A DNA stretch of 64,000 nt from Bacillota bacterium (GTDB taxonomy: Bacteria; Bacillota; Clostridia; Ch29), in NCBI GenBank assembly GCA_013540605.1, contig JABVCK010000018.1, positions 1 to 64,000 on the forward strand. Reading direction: 5' to 3'. This document shows positions 17,934 through 27,102 of the stretch, in pieces; the first letter of the stretch is position 1, and each line of letters opens with the position of its first letter. Below the pieces are notes generated by a model, which was not told the DNA's origin, did no database searches, and saw only the letters and a program-made list of their open reading frames with translations. The position numbers were made by a program, and so were the translations under genes.

Positions 17934-18938
17934 TTATTTGATTATGCCCATTTCTTTATAGTATTTTTCCGCACCCGGATGGAAAGGAATGCTGACGCCT
18001 ATCTGCGAGTTTTCCAGAGATATATGCTTATCCGCCGTATTGTGTGATGCTTTTATATCGCCAATGTTTTCAAATATCCCTTTGGTGAGGTCATATACAA
18101 CCTCTTCGGGCAGCTCATCCCTGACAATCATGATATTCCTTACGGTCACGGTATTTACATCGGTGTCCGTGTTATATGTGTCCTTTGGAATAATCTCTTT
18201 AACGAAAAACGGATATTTCTCAATTAACTTTTCTGCCCCTTCACCTTCTATAGGTACAATAACGATTTTGTTTGTAGTTCCCAGTTCCATAACCGTAGCA
18301 TTTGGAATACCGCTTGTTACGAAGGCGGCATCGATCAAACCGTTTTTCATCTGATCAATAGCCTCACCATAGTTCAGATAGTCAACCTTACTATCCGCAT
18401 AGGTCATACCGTGGGCTTCATACATCATCCTGGCATTCAACTCTACACCCGAATTGGGGGCGCCTATTCCAACCCTCTTGCCCTTCAGGTCTTCAAACTT
18501 GGTTATACCCGACTTATCGGTAGTGACTATCTGTACATAGTTTGGATAAAGCCCCATCAAAGCCCTTAAATTTGTTTTAGCTCCCTTGCCTTCAAAGGCG
18601 CCCGTGCCCGTATAGGCCTGAGCTATAGCATCACCCATTGTAATTGCCAGATCTGCCTTGCCTTCCATTATAAGGTTGATATTCTCAACGGATGCGCCCG
18701 TCGACTGGGCGGAAGACTTGTAGCCCAGCTTATTCTTAATTACATTTGAAAAAGCTCCGCCTATCGGGTAATACAAACCGCTGGTAGGGCCGGTAGCCAC
18801 CGTAATGAAGTAGTCATTCTTATTGATCTGAGCTTCTTGGCCTGCATTATCCGTTGCAGGGGTAGGACTGCTGCATGCTGTTAAAGCTAGCGATAGCATC
18901 ATAAGCAATGATAGAAGTAATACAAAACTCTTTCTCAT
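17934..18938 (-). CDS. TAXI-family TRAP transporter solute receptor (lipoprotein)
   Basis: A 334-residue extracytoplasmic receptor. The N-terminus MRKSFVLLLSLLMMLSLALTAC is a lipoprotein signal ending in the lipobox LTAC. The TAXI signature TVATGPTSGLYYPIGGAFSNVI follows, then GASVENINLIMEGKADLAI and FEDLKGKRVGIGAPNSGVELNAR. The track extends 27 codons upstream, but those codons overlap a sigma-54 promoter, and GGAGG lies 9 nt before the ATG at 18938. The ligand is probably a carboxylate, not determined. Confidence 0.92.
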   Translation of the reverse strand: MRKSFVLLLSLLMMLSLALTACSSPTPATDNAGQEAQINKNDYFITVATGPTSGLYYPIGGAFSNVIKNKLGYKSSAQSTGASVENINLIMEGKADLAITMGDAIAQAYTGTGAFEGKGAKTNLRALMGLYPNYVQIVTTDKSGITKFEDLKGKRVGIGAPNSGVELNARMMYEAHGMTYADSKVDYLNYGEAIDQMKNGLIDAAFVTSGIPNATVMELGTTNKIVIVPIEGEGAEKLIEKYPFFVKEIIPKDTYNTDTDVNTVTVRNIMIVRDELPEEVVYDLTKGIFENIGDIKASHNTADKHISLENSQIGVSIPFHPGAEKYYKEMGIIK

Positions 18939-18975
18939 CCTTATTGCCTCCATTTCGTTTATTTTGGCATTTATA

Positions 18976-18993
18976 AAGCAATTAGCATGCCAA
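18976..18993 (-). promoter_or_regulatory. Sigma-54 (-24/-12) promoter of the TAXI-TRAP operon
   Basis: Minus-strand sequence TTGGCATGCTAATTGCTT has GG and GC exactly 10 nt apart and matches the -24/-12 consensus well. It is about 40 nt upstream of the receptor start and directly downstream of a gene for an NtrC-type activator. It is flanked by an inverted repeat (TTTTGGCAT / ATGCCAAAA). Confidence 0.78.
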
Positions 18994-19055
18994 AATAAAA
19001 TATAGCGGAAAACAAGCATATGTCTCCGGTATTGGAAAATAAGGCTTAATTAGGC

Positions 19056-19092
19056 AGGGGAAATAATTGCCGGAACGGCAATTATTTCCCCT
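19056..19092 (-). terminator. Perfect 17-bp stem-loop at the end of the response-regulator gene
   Basis: AGGGGAAATAATTGCCG and CGGCAATTATTTCCCCT pair perfectly around a GAA loop, and the regulator's stop codon lies in the stem. No long T run follows, so it may be a weak terminator or a processing/stability element that separates the regulatory genes from the sigma-54-driven transporter operon. Confidence 0.6.
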
Positions 19093-20443
19093 TAAGGTCA
19101 TACTCTTTTATCTTATTCCTAAGTCCCCTTTCACTTATACCCAGCATCTGAGCTGTAGTCTTTCTATTGCCATTATTTAACTCCAGGGACTTATTGATCA
19201 TCAGTTTTTCTATTTCCTTAAGGCTTAAACCAAGCAAGCTATCCGCTTCATTTTCCAGGCTGCTTTGGAGTTTATTAAATCTTACCTTATCCGGGAGGGC
19301 CTTTAATACTATAGCATCATCCCTGGCCAGCAGCACGCCATATTCTATTATGTTTGCCAACTCCCTTACATTACCGGGATAGGAGTATTTAAGCAACAGC
19401 TCCTCTACTTCAGGAGCCAATCTCTTCACCTGTTTACCCAATTTATCGTTATATACCTTTAGAAAGTGAGCGAATAGAAGGGGTAAATCCTGCCGCCTGT
19501 CTCTCAAAGGAGGAATATTTATTTCCACCACGTTCAGCCGAAAATACAGGTCATCCCTAAACTTCTTTTCATCCATCAGCTCTCTTAAATCCTTATTGGT
19601 AGATGCTATGACCCTTGCGTTTACTTCAAAGACTTCGTTGCTTCCCAAGGGATTATACTCCCTCTGCTCTAATACTCTCAGCAGCTTTGACTGCAGGTTC
19701 AGACTCATATCCCCTATTTCATCCAGCAGGATAGTTCCCTTATTTGCAAACTCAAACTTACCTATCTTATCCTTTTCGGCGCCGGTGAAAGCCCCCTTCT
19801 TGTGGCCGAAGAGCTCGCTCTCAAGAAGCCCGTCGGGAATAGCGGCGCAGTTGATGGCCACAAAATTCTCTTTCCTTCTGATGCCGCTATAATGAATTGC
19901 CCGTGCAACCAATTCCTTTCCGGTACCGCTCTCCCCTGTTATAAGTACGTTGGTATCTACATCCTTGAGCCTGTCTATCAGCTGGAAGATATGCTGCATA
20001 GCAGGGCTTTTCCCGATAATGCCCTTATATGAATACCTCTCCTTCAGCTCATTGTTCAGGTGCTCCACCTTTTCATTCAAAGACTGGTATTCAAGGCCCT
20101 TCATTATAGTCACCAGCAGTTCGTCTATGCTTAAGGGTTTTGTTATATAGGTGAAGGCGCCGTTTTTTATAGCTTCAACCGCGGATTCTATGGTACCGTA
20201 GGCGGTCATCATTATCACTGCAATGTTCTTATCTATTTCCTTAATCTCCTTAAGAACATCAAGGCCATTTACCTTGCCTATCTTTAAATCCAGCAAAACC
20301 AAGTCAATCTTTTGGCTGTTTATTATCTCCAGGCCGTGGACCGGGTTGGTGGCGGAAAATACAATATACTGATCCTCCAATGCATAGGTCAGGGAAGAAC
20401 AGATATTCTTTTCATCATCCAATATAAGTATTCTCTTCTTCAT
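19082..20443 (-). CDS. NtrC-family sigma-54-dependent response regulator
   Basis: A 453-residue activator. The receiver domain (1-120) has D9/D10, phosphoacceptor D52 (LVLLDLKIG) and the TAYG and TKPLS motifs. The AAA+ domain (about 140-370) has GESGTGKELVA, the GAFTGAEKDKIG loop and GTILLDEIGDM. A Fis-type helix-turn-helix closes the protein (NGNRKTTAQMLGISERGLRNKI). It should be phosphorylated by the kinase encoded 4 nt upstream and activate the -24/-12 promoter in front of the TAXI gene. Confidence 0.93.
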   Translation of the reverse strand: MKKRILILDDEKNICSSLTYALEDQYIVFSATNPVHGLEIINSQKIDLVLLDLKIGKVNGLDVLKEIKEIDKNIAVIMMTAYGTIESAVEAIKNGAFTYITKPLSIDELLVTIMKGLEYQSLNEKVEHLNNELKERYSYKGIIGKSPAMQHIFQLIDRLKDVDTNVLITGESGTGKELVARAIHYSGIRRKENFVAINCAAIPDGLLESELFGHKKGAFTGAEKDKIGKFEFANKGTILLDEIGDMSLNLQSKLLRVLEQREYNPLGSNEVFEVNARVIASTNKDLRELMDEKKFRDDLYFRLNVVEINIPPLRDRRQDLPLLFAHFLKVYNDKLGKQVKRLAPEVEELLLKYSYPGNVRELANIIEYGVLLARDDAIVLKALPDKVRFNKLQSSLENEADSLLGLSLKEIEKLMINKSLELNNGNRKTTAQMLGISERGLRNKIKEYDLKGK

Positions 20444-20447
20444 ATTG

Positions 20448-22472
20448 TCAATCCCCCTTTTCTGCCAAAGGTATTTGCCCCCCGGAGGAGCTGCCCGAAA
20501 ATCTCAGGGTAATGTCCGTAAACTCGTTCTTCTTACTCCTGATGGATACTTTGCAGTTGTTCATATCAAGCATTTGTATGGAGAGCGGGATGCCAAGGCC
20601 GGTGCCCTTTTCCTTAGTGGTATAGAACATATCATAGGCCTTTTCAAGCTCTATTTCATCCATGCCAATCCCGTTGTCAGCAATCTTGAGGATTATCGCA
20701 TCCCCCTGAATGCAGCCCTCTATAGCAATCTTGCCCCGGTACTGCGCATCCGGGAACAGCTGTTTTTTTTCTATTATAGCATCCACGGAATTCAGCAGAA
20801 AGTTTATCACGGCCTGTTTGATCTGGCTTTTATCACAGTATATGCACAGCTCAGCGCCGATATTGATGCAGATATCGATATCGTTTTGCTCCAGCACCGG
20901 TTTGAATAGGGTGATGCAGGAATTCACTATTTCTGCTGCATCAACGGTTGTTTTGTTTTGGCCCTTGGGTTTTGAGTAGTCAATAAGGCTTTCTATGAGA
21001 TTGTCAACCCTTCTTATCTCCTCGGGGACCACTACAGCTATTTCTTCCCTAAATCTTTTGTTGTCAATCTTATTCGGTATGAGCTCTATAAAGGTTTTGA
21101 TTGTGGTCAAAGGATTTCTTATCTCGTGGGATATGCCTGCGATGATCTGAGCCAATGCCCTGTTTTTATCCCTCTCTATCATCTGGTCCTTGATTCTCTT
21201 CTCTTCGGTAATGTCTTCAATGGTTATTATAATGCCCCTCAGCTTATTTGCGTAATCGTGCAGAGGGTACATTATATACCTGTATATGTACTCCTTATCC
21301 CCTTTCCTGTACTTGAATTCATCGCAGGTGTACGCGGTATTGTTTTTCAGCACTTCATCCACGGTATCCCTGACCATTAGGCTCATTGGCTCGATATCGT
21401 AGATGGACTTGTCGATGGGGGGTTCTATCAATGATGCCATGCGTAGTGCGGAGTTGTTGAATACAGAAATTATACCGTCTAAGTCAAATATGGCAATACC
21501 CCTTGGGCTGCTTTCGCAAATCAGGTTTTTCAGTTCGATGTTATTTCTGGTTTCTATTATCTGGGCTTCCAAATCCGAATTGATTTTTGAGAGTTCTTTA
21601 GTTTTCAGGTTTACCTGTTCCTTCAGGTTGACGTTCCACGCAGCCACTACAAGGAATACAACGCCAACAACCATAGCGCCTAGTAGGCTTAGCCTTATAA
21701 CCCGCTCCAGTCGCCTAGCCATATTGGCTTCCCCGTTTTCCACCCATTTATAATAAAGCTTTTCATATTCGCCGGTAAGTTTTAGTCTGCTCAACCCATA
21801 ATTGATTAAATTCATGAGTTTTTTGTTTTCAGGCCTTACTGCAATTAAATACTCAACCGGTGTCACATAGCTGTCTATTGTCGTGTATTCGTTTGATAGA
21901 TTATGCTTATTTAGCAAATACTCTACCGTATCTTTTACTCCCAGCAAAAAATCCGCCCTGTCAATCAGCAGTAATTCAAAAGCATCCTCTTGACTAAACG
22001 CAACGTTATAGTTTACCCGTCTGAGATTATTAAGGAAGTTCAATTCAGCCGAGTTGTTTTCAACGCTGGCTAAATAGAATGAGCTATTCAGATTGGCCTG
22101 GATGTCCTTGTGAATCTCGGATTTTGCCAGCATGCATACTACGGATTGTACGATGCTTTCGGTATAGTCTATTTTCCCGGATAAAGCCGCATCGTATCTG
22201 ATGCCAAGTATTAAATCTATTTCACCGTTTAAAAGTTTATCTATGCTGACATCCTTGTTCATTGGTATATAGTTTATCTGAATGTTATTATCCTGTGCTA
22301 TTAGATTTAATACATCAATATTTAACCCGGTTAGTTCTCCATTGTCCTGAAATTGGAAAGGAGGCAAACTGGGGTCTACGGCAACATCCAGGGTTTCCAT
22401 GGTGTCCGTTCCCGATGCATGCGCGTCCAGACTCGGAAATATCGGGAAAATGACAAACAGGGTTGCCAGCAA
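20448..22472 (-). CDS. Sensor histidine kinase with periplasmic-binding-protein-like sensor domain
   Basis: Domains in order: a hydrophobic N-terminus, an SBP_bac_3-like extracellular ligand domain (LDVAVDPSLPPFQFQDNGELTGLNIDVL), a membrane helix (LSLLGAMVVGVVFLVVAAW), a coiled segment, a PAS domain, HisKA (AGISHEIRNPLTTIKT) and HATPase (ADNGIGMDEIE, KGTGLGIPL). It probably senses the solute of the adjacent TRAP transporter. The 5' end is odd. The track's TTG start leaves a signal peptide with no positive residue. The frame can be extended to an ATT. Losing one T from a T5 run would join it to an ATG (MSHFSKTLSS) and make a normal signal peptide. So the true start is uncertain. Confidence 0.9.
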   Translation of the reverse strand: MLATLFVIFPIFPSLDAHASGTDTMETLDVAVDPSLPPFQFQDNGELTGLNIDVLNLIAQDNNIQINYIPMNKDVSIDKLLNGEIDLILGIRYDAALSGKIDYTESIVQSVVCMLAKSEIHKDIQANLNSSFYLASVENNSAELNFLNNLRRVNYNVAFSQEDAFELLLIDRADFLLGVKDTVEYLLNKHNLSNEYTTIDSYVTPVEYLIAVRPENKKLMNLINYGLSRLKLTGEYEKLYYKWVENGEANMARRLERVIRLSLLGAMVVGVVFLVVAAWNVNLKEQVNLKTKELSKINSDLEAQIIETRNNIELKNLICESSPRGIAIFDLDGIISVFNNSALRMASLIEPPIDKSIYDIEPMSLMVRDTVDEVLKNNTAYTCDEFKYRKGDKEYIYRYIMYPLHDYANKLRGIIITIEDITEEKRIKDQMIERDKNRALAQIIAGISHEIRNPLTTIKTFIELIPNKIDNKRFREEIAVVVPEEIRRVDNLIESLIDYSKPKGQNKTTVDAAEIVNSCITLFKPVLEQNDIDICINIGAELCIYCDKSQIKQAVINFLLNSVDAIIEKKQLFPDAQYRGKIAIEGCIQGDAIILKIADNGIGMDEIELEKAYDMFYTTKEKGTGLGIPLSIQMLDMNNCKVSIRSKKNEFTDITLRFSGSSSGGQIPLAEKGD

Positions 22473-22584
22473 AATGGACGACAGCGTTTTGCTAAAAATG
22501 GCTCATCACCGCTTTCACGCTAATAGTGTTATATAATATAATATTTTAGATAAATGCATTTTACAAGTGCCTACTTCTGACATG

Positions 22585-22669
22585 TATTTGCCGTATTTAG
22601 AATATCGAATCCGGCTGCTATAAACTAAAACAGGATCACACGTCGGTGGCGTATAATCCTGTTTTATCA
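22585..22669. repeat. Dispersed hairpin repeat, copy 2
   Basis: Second copy of the repeat at 2851-2940. Differences in the hairpin arms (GATTATAC to GATCACAC) keep pairing through G-U wobble on the minus strand. It lies between the sensor kinase gene and the insertion sequence; the rest of 22473-22710 shows no gene. Confidence 0.75.
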
Positions 22670-22734
22670 ACAACATCCCAAACTATACATATTCATGTAT
22701 TGATTTTGCTCCTGAGTTTAGGAGAAAAGAGTGC

Positions 22735-22778
22735 AAAAAACGCTGTGACGCCTTTAGTGGAGGCGTTTCAGCGTTTTT
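22735..22778 (-). terminator. Terminator of the transposase gene
   Basis: AAAACGCTG..ACGCC and GGCGT..CAGCGTTTTTT form a two-part stem on the minus strand ending in a T run, 10 nt after the transposase stop and inside the element. Confidence 0.75.
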
Positions 22779-22787
22779 AAAAATGTC

Positions 22788-24557
22788 CTATTTTTTTAAG
22801 TTGACGGATAAATCCAGTTTTGTGCTTGCCCGGAATTGCGTGAGGGTCATATTGCTTTTGAGCAATGGTTGCTTGAGGGTCTCTGCCAAATCCAGATAAG
22901 TTTGTGTGATCCTTGTTGGTGTCACAATGTTGTTTGGAAAATCGCCCTGCACCAGAACCAGGGGTTCCCTTATCGCTTCCATAATCCGGGCCGCCGAGAC
23001 ACTGATATTCTTCTGCGTTTCCAGGATGTATTGAGCATATCGCAACATACACAGACTGATGAAGCATATTGCAAAATGACCGTGAATGTGGTCGTCGGTC
23101 CATACAAAGACCGGGCGAGCTCGTAAATCGGTCTTTAGAACCCGGAAACTTTCCTCAATCTTCCATAGCCCTCTGTAGATAGTGCTGACCTGCTCTGTAC
23201 CCAGAGCAAGATGATTCGTGATGACTGCGTAGTAGCCGTCATACCGGGCAGCAGCCTGGATTTTCTCTTCATCAATAGTCCAGTTTTCGGAGTCCAGATC
23301 CATCTGCAAATACTGATTGCAGCCCCGCCTGATTGCGGCTTTCAGCTGATATGGTTTATCCAACCGCTTCTTCAGCCGCTCAATCATGCGTTCCCGGTCA
23401 GACCGGTCCTTGGCTGCCCGCTTTGCAGACCAGGTCAGATGGATGTTCACCGGAATCTCTTCGGTCCTGTACTTTCTGGGTCGCCCTCTCTTTTTGTTTT
23501 CCTTGTTTTCTTCCGGCGCAACCGGGACTTTGATCTCAATATTCTGCCGAACAATCTTCGACCGAAACGTCACTTCCCCGGTCTCCGGATCCACCACATC
23601 CTGCCAGTCTTCTTCCTGCCAGACCAGTTCCTTAAAGGCTTCTGGAGACCGTTTAAGCGTGTAACTGATTACAAAGTCATAACCTTCTCCAATGAGGTAT
23701 TCCAGATTGCTTCCGCTGTTGAGACCCCTGTCGGCCACCACGGTAATCCTGTCCAAGCGATACAGGTTCCTGAGATTTTCAACAGACTTTCTTAGCGTGC
23801 TCTGGTCCACCGTGTTTCCAGGAAACAGTTCATAGGTAATGGGAATGCCATTATTATCTAGCAACAGGCCCATGACCACCTGCACCTCGTTATTTTTGTG
23901 ATCCTTTGAAAAGCCGAACATTCTCAGTTCCCCCCAACGGGTACTCTCAAATGCATACGTTGTGACGTCATAGTAGGCTTCCGTGCTGTGGCGGTCGGTC
24001 TTCTTTTCGAAGAAGGTGCACAGATGTCCAATCAGAGCCTCTTTTTGATCCGCCAGGACATCCAGTACATCATAAAAAAGATCCAGACCCAAAGGTTGAA
24101 TGCCGGCATAGCGGTGCTGTTCGGATGCACCGGCATGGATGCTTGTGGGACTGGCACAGCGGTGGGCGGCCAGGTAATAAAGGGCCTGGGCCACGGCTTG
24201 GGCATTACGTTTGCCGCAGTTTTGAATGAAAAACTCATCCAGTGCCATGTGGTTCCACAGTTGTTTCACCAGGGCATGGCCGAAAGCATAAGAGGGGACA
24301 ACGTCCTCAGGTAGGGTGATGTCCGCCACCGGAACCTGAAGTGACAGGGGTGCCCTGGATAGTTTTTGTTCCTTCGTGATCCGGGCGGCCTCTTTTTTTA
24401 GTTTCGCTATGATATCCGGGTCTTCGGTCAGCATCCGCTCGTAATTGCCCAGGGTTTTGACGACCCGGGTTTTCTTTTTCTTGGTGCCCGGGATGCGGGT
24501 ATCTTCCCGGAACTGGATGACCCGGGCTTTTCCTGAGCCTGTGATGGCAACGTACAT
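22788..24557 (-). CDS. IS1634-family DDE transposase
   Basis: A 589-residue transposase with the IS4-superfamily catalytic set: an aspartate in AYYDVTTYAFES, one in VVADRGLNSG, and the YREK-like glutamate motif YRGLWKIEESFRVLK. A basic linker (KKRGRPRKYR) interrupts the fold. The length is full for this family and the frame is intact, so the element may still be active. The start is preceded by AGGAGG. Confidence 0.93.
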   Translation of the reverse strand: MYVAITGSGKARVIQFREDTRIPGTKKKKTRVVKTLGNYERMLTEDPDIIAKLKKEAARITKEQKLSRAPLSLQVPVADITLPEDVVPSYAFGHALVKQLWNHMALDEFFIQNCGKRNAQAVAQALYYLAAHRCASPTSIHAGASEQHRYAGIQPLGLDLFYDVLDVLADQKEALIGHLCTFFEKKTDRHSTEAYYDVTTYAFESTRWGELRMFGFSKDHKNNEVQVVMGLLLDNNGIPITYELFPGNTVDQSTLRKSVENLRNLYRLDRITVVADRGLNSGSNLEYLIGEGYDFVISYTLKRSPEAFKELVWQEEDWQDVVDPETGEVTFRSKIVRQNIEIKVPVAPEENKENKKRGRPRKYRTEEIPVNIHLTWSAKRAAKDRSDRERMIERLKKRLDKPYQLKAAIRRGCNQYLQMDLDSENWTIDEEKIQAAARYDGYYAVITNHLALGTEQVSTIYRGLWKIEESFRVLKTDLRARPVFVWTDDHIHGHFAICFISLCMLRYAQYILETQKNISVSAARIMEAIREPLVLVQGDFPNNIVTPTRITQTYLDLAETLKQPLLKSNMTLTQFRASTKLDLSVNLKK

Positions 24558-24746
24558 AAAACCCTCCTGCGTATTTGTCTATTTGAACTCATTGTATCAT
24601 TTCGAGCACCAAAAATCAACAATATACCAGGAAATAACAGGACAAAATATTGAGATAAATTTTGCATCAAAAAAACCCGGGAAACCTGATAGATTCAGCA
24701 TTCTCGGGTGGTACTATTCGTTGTTATTGGCAATTATCTCCTAAAG

Positions 24747-25310
24747 TCAGGAATAATCGTGTAAGTTTTTATAAACATCGAATAGCTTATTATAAACCTT
24801 TACATTATCATCGTTTGGCTTATACACTATTGCTTCCTTTGGAACAATCCTTTGTGTCGCTTCATCAAAACTATCAAAGGCGCCATTTTTGCTGCCGGCT
24901 GCTACGCTTGCACAAACCGCGGCGCCTAAGGCAGACATATTTGACACTAAAGGCACCTTGATTTCATGCCCCAATACATCTGCATAAAGTTGCACCACAA
25001 ACGGGCTTTTTCGCGGCAACCCTCCTGCTGCTACTATTTCTTTAATTTCTACATGATTGTCTGTGTAAGAGTTAAATATTACTTTTGTACCAAAAGCAGT
25101 TGCTTCAACCAATGCCCTGTATATTTCCTCAGGTTTGCTTTGGAGCGTCAATCCCATAATCAGTCCGGTCAGATTATAGTCCATTAAGATGCTTCGATTT
25201 CCATTAAACCAATCAAGCGCCACAAGCCCGCTTTCGCCTGCTTTTAATTTAGCAGTCTTTAAAAGTTTTATATAATTGCAACGTAAGACGAAAATCGAAG
25301 TATTACTCAT
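24747..25310 (-). pseudogene. Ribulokinase (araB) remnant
   Basis: Residues 25-187 match the C-terminal half of ribulokinase, an FGGY kinase (GESGLVALDWFNGNRSILMDYNLTG, ATAFGTKVIFNSY, AAGGLPRKSPFVVQLYADV, LGAAVCASVAAG, then YKNLHDYS). A full enzyme has about 550 residues. The first few residues (MSNTS) could be the original start, joined to the C-terminal part by a large internal deletion. The stop codon is formed at the edge of the IS1634 element, removing only a residue or two. The remnant overlaps the DeoR gene by 4 nt, suggesting a former pentose operon. It cannot be active. Confidence 0.82.
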
Positions 25311-26101
25311 ACTAAGATTAATTTCACACCTTTTTTCTCTATCTTATCTTTGATCTCAACGGAAAGATTGTTATCAGTAATAATAGTTTCAACGCTGTCT
25401 ATATCGCATACCTTAGCTAATGCGCTTCTTGAGAACTTGCTTGTATCAGTGACTAATATAATATGTTTTCCAATTGTGAGGAGGAGTCTTTTTATGCCAA
25501 CTTCAAGGAAATTTGCATTAAATATACCGTTTTCCACATCAATAGCATCTGCGCCTAAAAAAACCTTATTTACTTTCAGTTCCTTTATAAAGCTTTCTGT
25601 TACGGAACCCACCAGCACACTAAATTCTTCCCGCCGTATTCCTCCTGTCACTATAAGCGTAGACGTAGGATGAAGTATTGCAGTGTTGCCAATCTGTAAA
25701 TCATGTGTGATTACTGTTAGGTTTTTAAAATTTCCTAAGTTTTGTGCTATAAAGTAAGTTGTTGTTCCTGAATCAAGAAAAACTGTATCTCCATCCCTTA
25801 TAAGCGTACAGGCAGCCTTTGCTATGCTGCTTTTCTCTTTCAGCATTAATTTCATTTTTTCATTATGCTTATGTTCAAAGGACGTGCTTCTATCTATTAC
25901 GATAGCACCGCCATGAGTTCTTTCAATGATACCCGAAGCAGCAAGATCATCTAAATCCCTGCGTATAGTAGCTTCAGAAACATTTTGATAGCGAGCAAGA
26001 GCTTTTATTTGTGCGCTACCATTTTTTTCAATATATTCAACAATTTGCTTTTGCCTTTCTGCGGGAATTGTTGAATTTTTCGCTGATTTACGATAACTCA
26101 T
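25307..26101 (-). CDS. DeoR/GlpR-family transcriptional regulator
   Basis: A 264-residue repressor-type protein: N-terminal DeoR helix-turn-helix (ERQKQIVEYIEKNGSAQIKALARYQNVSEATIRRDLDDLAASGIIERTHGGA) and a C-terminal sugar-phosphate-sensing domain (FLDSGTTTYFIAQNL, VTGGIRREEFSVLVG, FLGADAIDVENGI, LVTDTSKFSRSAL). It likely controlled the araB-type gene downstream. The start is taken as the ATG at 26101 after GGTGAGG. An inverted repeat spanning its promoter suggests autoregulation. Confidence 0.92.
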   Translation of the reverse strand: MSYRKSAKNSTIPAERQKQIVEYIEKNGSAQIKALARYQNVSEATIRRDLDDLAASGIIERTHGGAIVIDRSTSFEHKHNEKMKLMLKEKSSIAKAACTLIRDGDTVFLDSGTTTYFIAQNLGNFKNLTVITHDLQIGNTAILHPTSTLIVTGGIRREEFSVLVGSVTESFIKELKVNKVFLGADAIDVENGIFNANFLEVGIKRLLLTIGKHIILVTDTSKFSRSALAKVCDIDSVETIITDNNLSVEIKDKIEKKGVKLILV

Positions 26102-26152
26102 ATCCCTAACCTCACCTCTTATTGTCTTCATTATACTCATATTTGAATACTT

Positions 26153-26210
26153 TTGCAATATTTATATTTATTTCTTCGCCAAATTGACAATATAATTAAA
26201 AATATTGCAA
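26153..26210 (-). promoter_or_regulatory. Promoter and inverted-repeat operator of the DeoR gene
   Basis: The arms TTGCAATATTT (26153-26163) and AAATATTGCAA (26200-26210) flank a possible minus-strand promoter (TTGTCA at 26185-26190, TATAAA at 26161-26166, 18-nt spacer). A further TGCAA-TTTA-TTGCA palindrome follows at 26206-26219. This layout suits looping or blocking by the encoded repressor. Confidence 0.55.
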
Positions 26211-26662
26211 TTTATTGCATCCATTCCTGATTATCAAAGCGATTTGTTTCTACCTGGATACATAAATGATAAAGCGCAGATATGCTACTTATTTGGACTC
26301 TATTGACTTTATCCAAATGCCGCTTAAGGACCAGAACAGGGGACGGTTCTCTGTTCTGTGTTCAAATGGAAAAGATCGTGCTTACAGTAAATCCCATTCT
26401 CCTGGCTGTTAAGAGCTATGGAAGATTGGACAAGCTTCTAAGACCGCCCACTTTCCGTGTCAGTAAAGGACCAGTTTTTTCTTGGCTGTTTTAACGGATC
26501 AGTGGCATAATTATTTATAGTAGGCTTTTCCTTGTCTACAGACAATTCATACATATGGAGTATGCGGAAAACGGCTACGAGGTCTTAAAGCCACAGCCCT
26601 AGAGCTCCAAAGGAAGTACCGAATTTTGTGAGCGCTATCCCTGAGTTTGGTCTAATCAATAC
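26211..26662. repeat. Intergenic region with a GGGGACGGTTCT-type palindromic element
   Basis: No gene is supported in this 450-bp gap. Near 26327-26362 the sequence ACCAGAACAGGGGACGGTTC followed by TCTGTTCTG is partly self-complementary and resembles the REP-like GGGGAC elements common in clostridia. A related CGTCCCCTGTTCTAAG string occurs near 29490. Confidence 0.45.
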
Positions 26663-26693
26663 AAAAAACAAGCAACCGTTAAACAGTTACTTG
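26663..26693 (-). terminator. Rho-independent terminator of the vapBC-like operon
   Basis: On the minus strand CAAGTAACTG and CGGTTGCTTG pair over 10 bp (two G-U) with a TTTAA loop, followed by TTTTTT. It lies 8 nt after the PIN-protein stop. Confidence 0.8.
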
Positions 26694-26700
26694 CTTCTCT

Positions 26701-27102
26701 TCATAGCTCTATTCTGGCAATACCATCAATCCTGTCAAAATGCTTATCGAATGAGTATATCTCGGTTATCCCCCGTTGCAGCATTTGACTAGCCGTAAAC
26801 GCATCCGACCAATCTATTCTTTTATCCACATAGATATCCAAAGCGTTCAATGCCATATCTTTATCAGAAAATTTCAACCCCTGCAGACTTAATATTGCAG
26901 TGATCCATTCTCGAATATCTTCTCTTGTTTGTTTGTAATACCCTTCAAGAATCCATATTATATCCGCCAGAATAATATCAGGCAAAAATACATCTTCCTT
27001 TCCTTCTTCAACCCTTTTGAGTAATTCCTCGGCCTGCTTTGCCTGGTCTGGAACATCGTTGGTCAAATGTCTCAGGATAACGTTGGCATCAATGGTTCTC
27101 AC
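26701..27102 (-). CDS. VapC-like PIN-domain toxin
   Basis: A 133-residue PIN domain, a Mg2+-dependent RNase. The acidic residues expected for catalysis are present: D5 (RTIDANVILR), a mid-protein E/D (LADIIWILEG), WSDAFTASQM and YSFDKHFDRI. It overlaps the AbrB-type antitoxin gene by 14 nt, the usual type II toxin-antitoxin arrangement with the antitoxin first. The cellular target, often tRNA or rRNA in this family, is unknown. Confidence 0.87.
   Translation of the reverse strand: MRTIDANVILRHLTNDVPDQAKQAEELLKRVEEGKEDVFLPDIILADIIWILEGYYKQTREDIREWITAILSLQGLKFSDKDMALNALDIYVDKRIDWSDAFTASQMLQRGITEIYSFDKHFDRIDGIARIEL

Larger units (their letters stand above)
22711..24751. mobile_element. IS1634-family insertion sequence
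   Basis: About 2.04 kb bounded by imperfect inverted repeats: CCTGAGTTTAGGAGA at the left and, read inward from the right, CCTGACTTTAGGAGA. It encodes one DDE transposase. I see no clear target duplication in the flanks. Its right end supplies the stop codon of the araB remnant, so it appears to have inserted into the 3' end of that gene. Confidence 0.85.

Noticed and set aside
26282-26494. 70-residue plus-strand ORF
   Set aside because: Runs through a REP-like palindrome, has no ribosome binding site, and resembles nothing.
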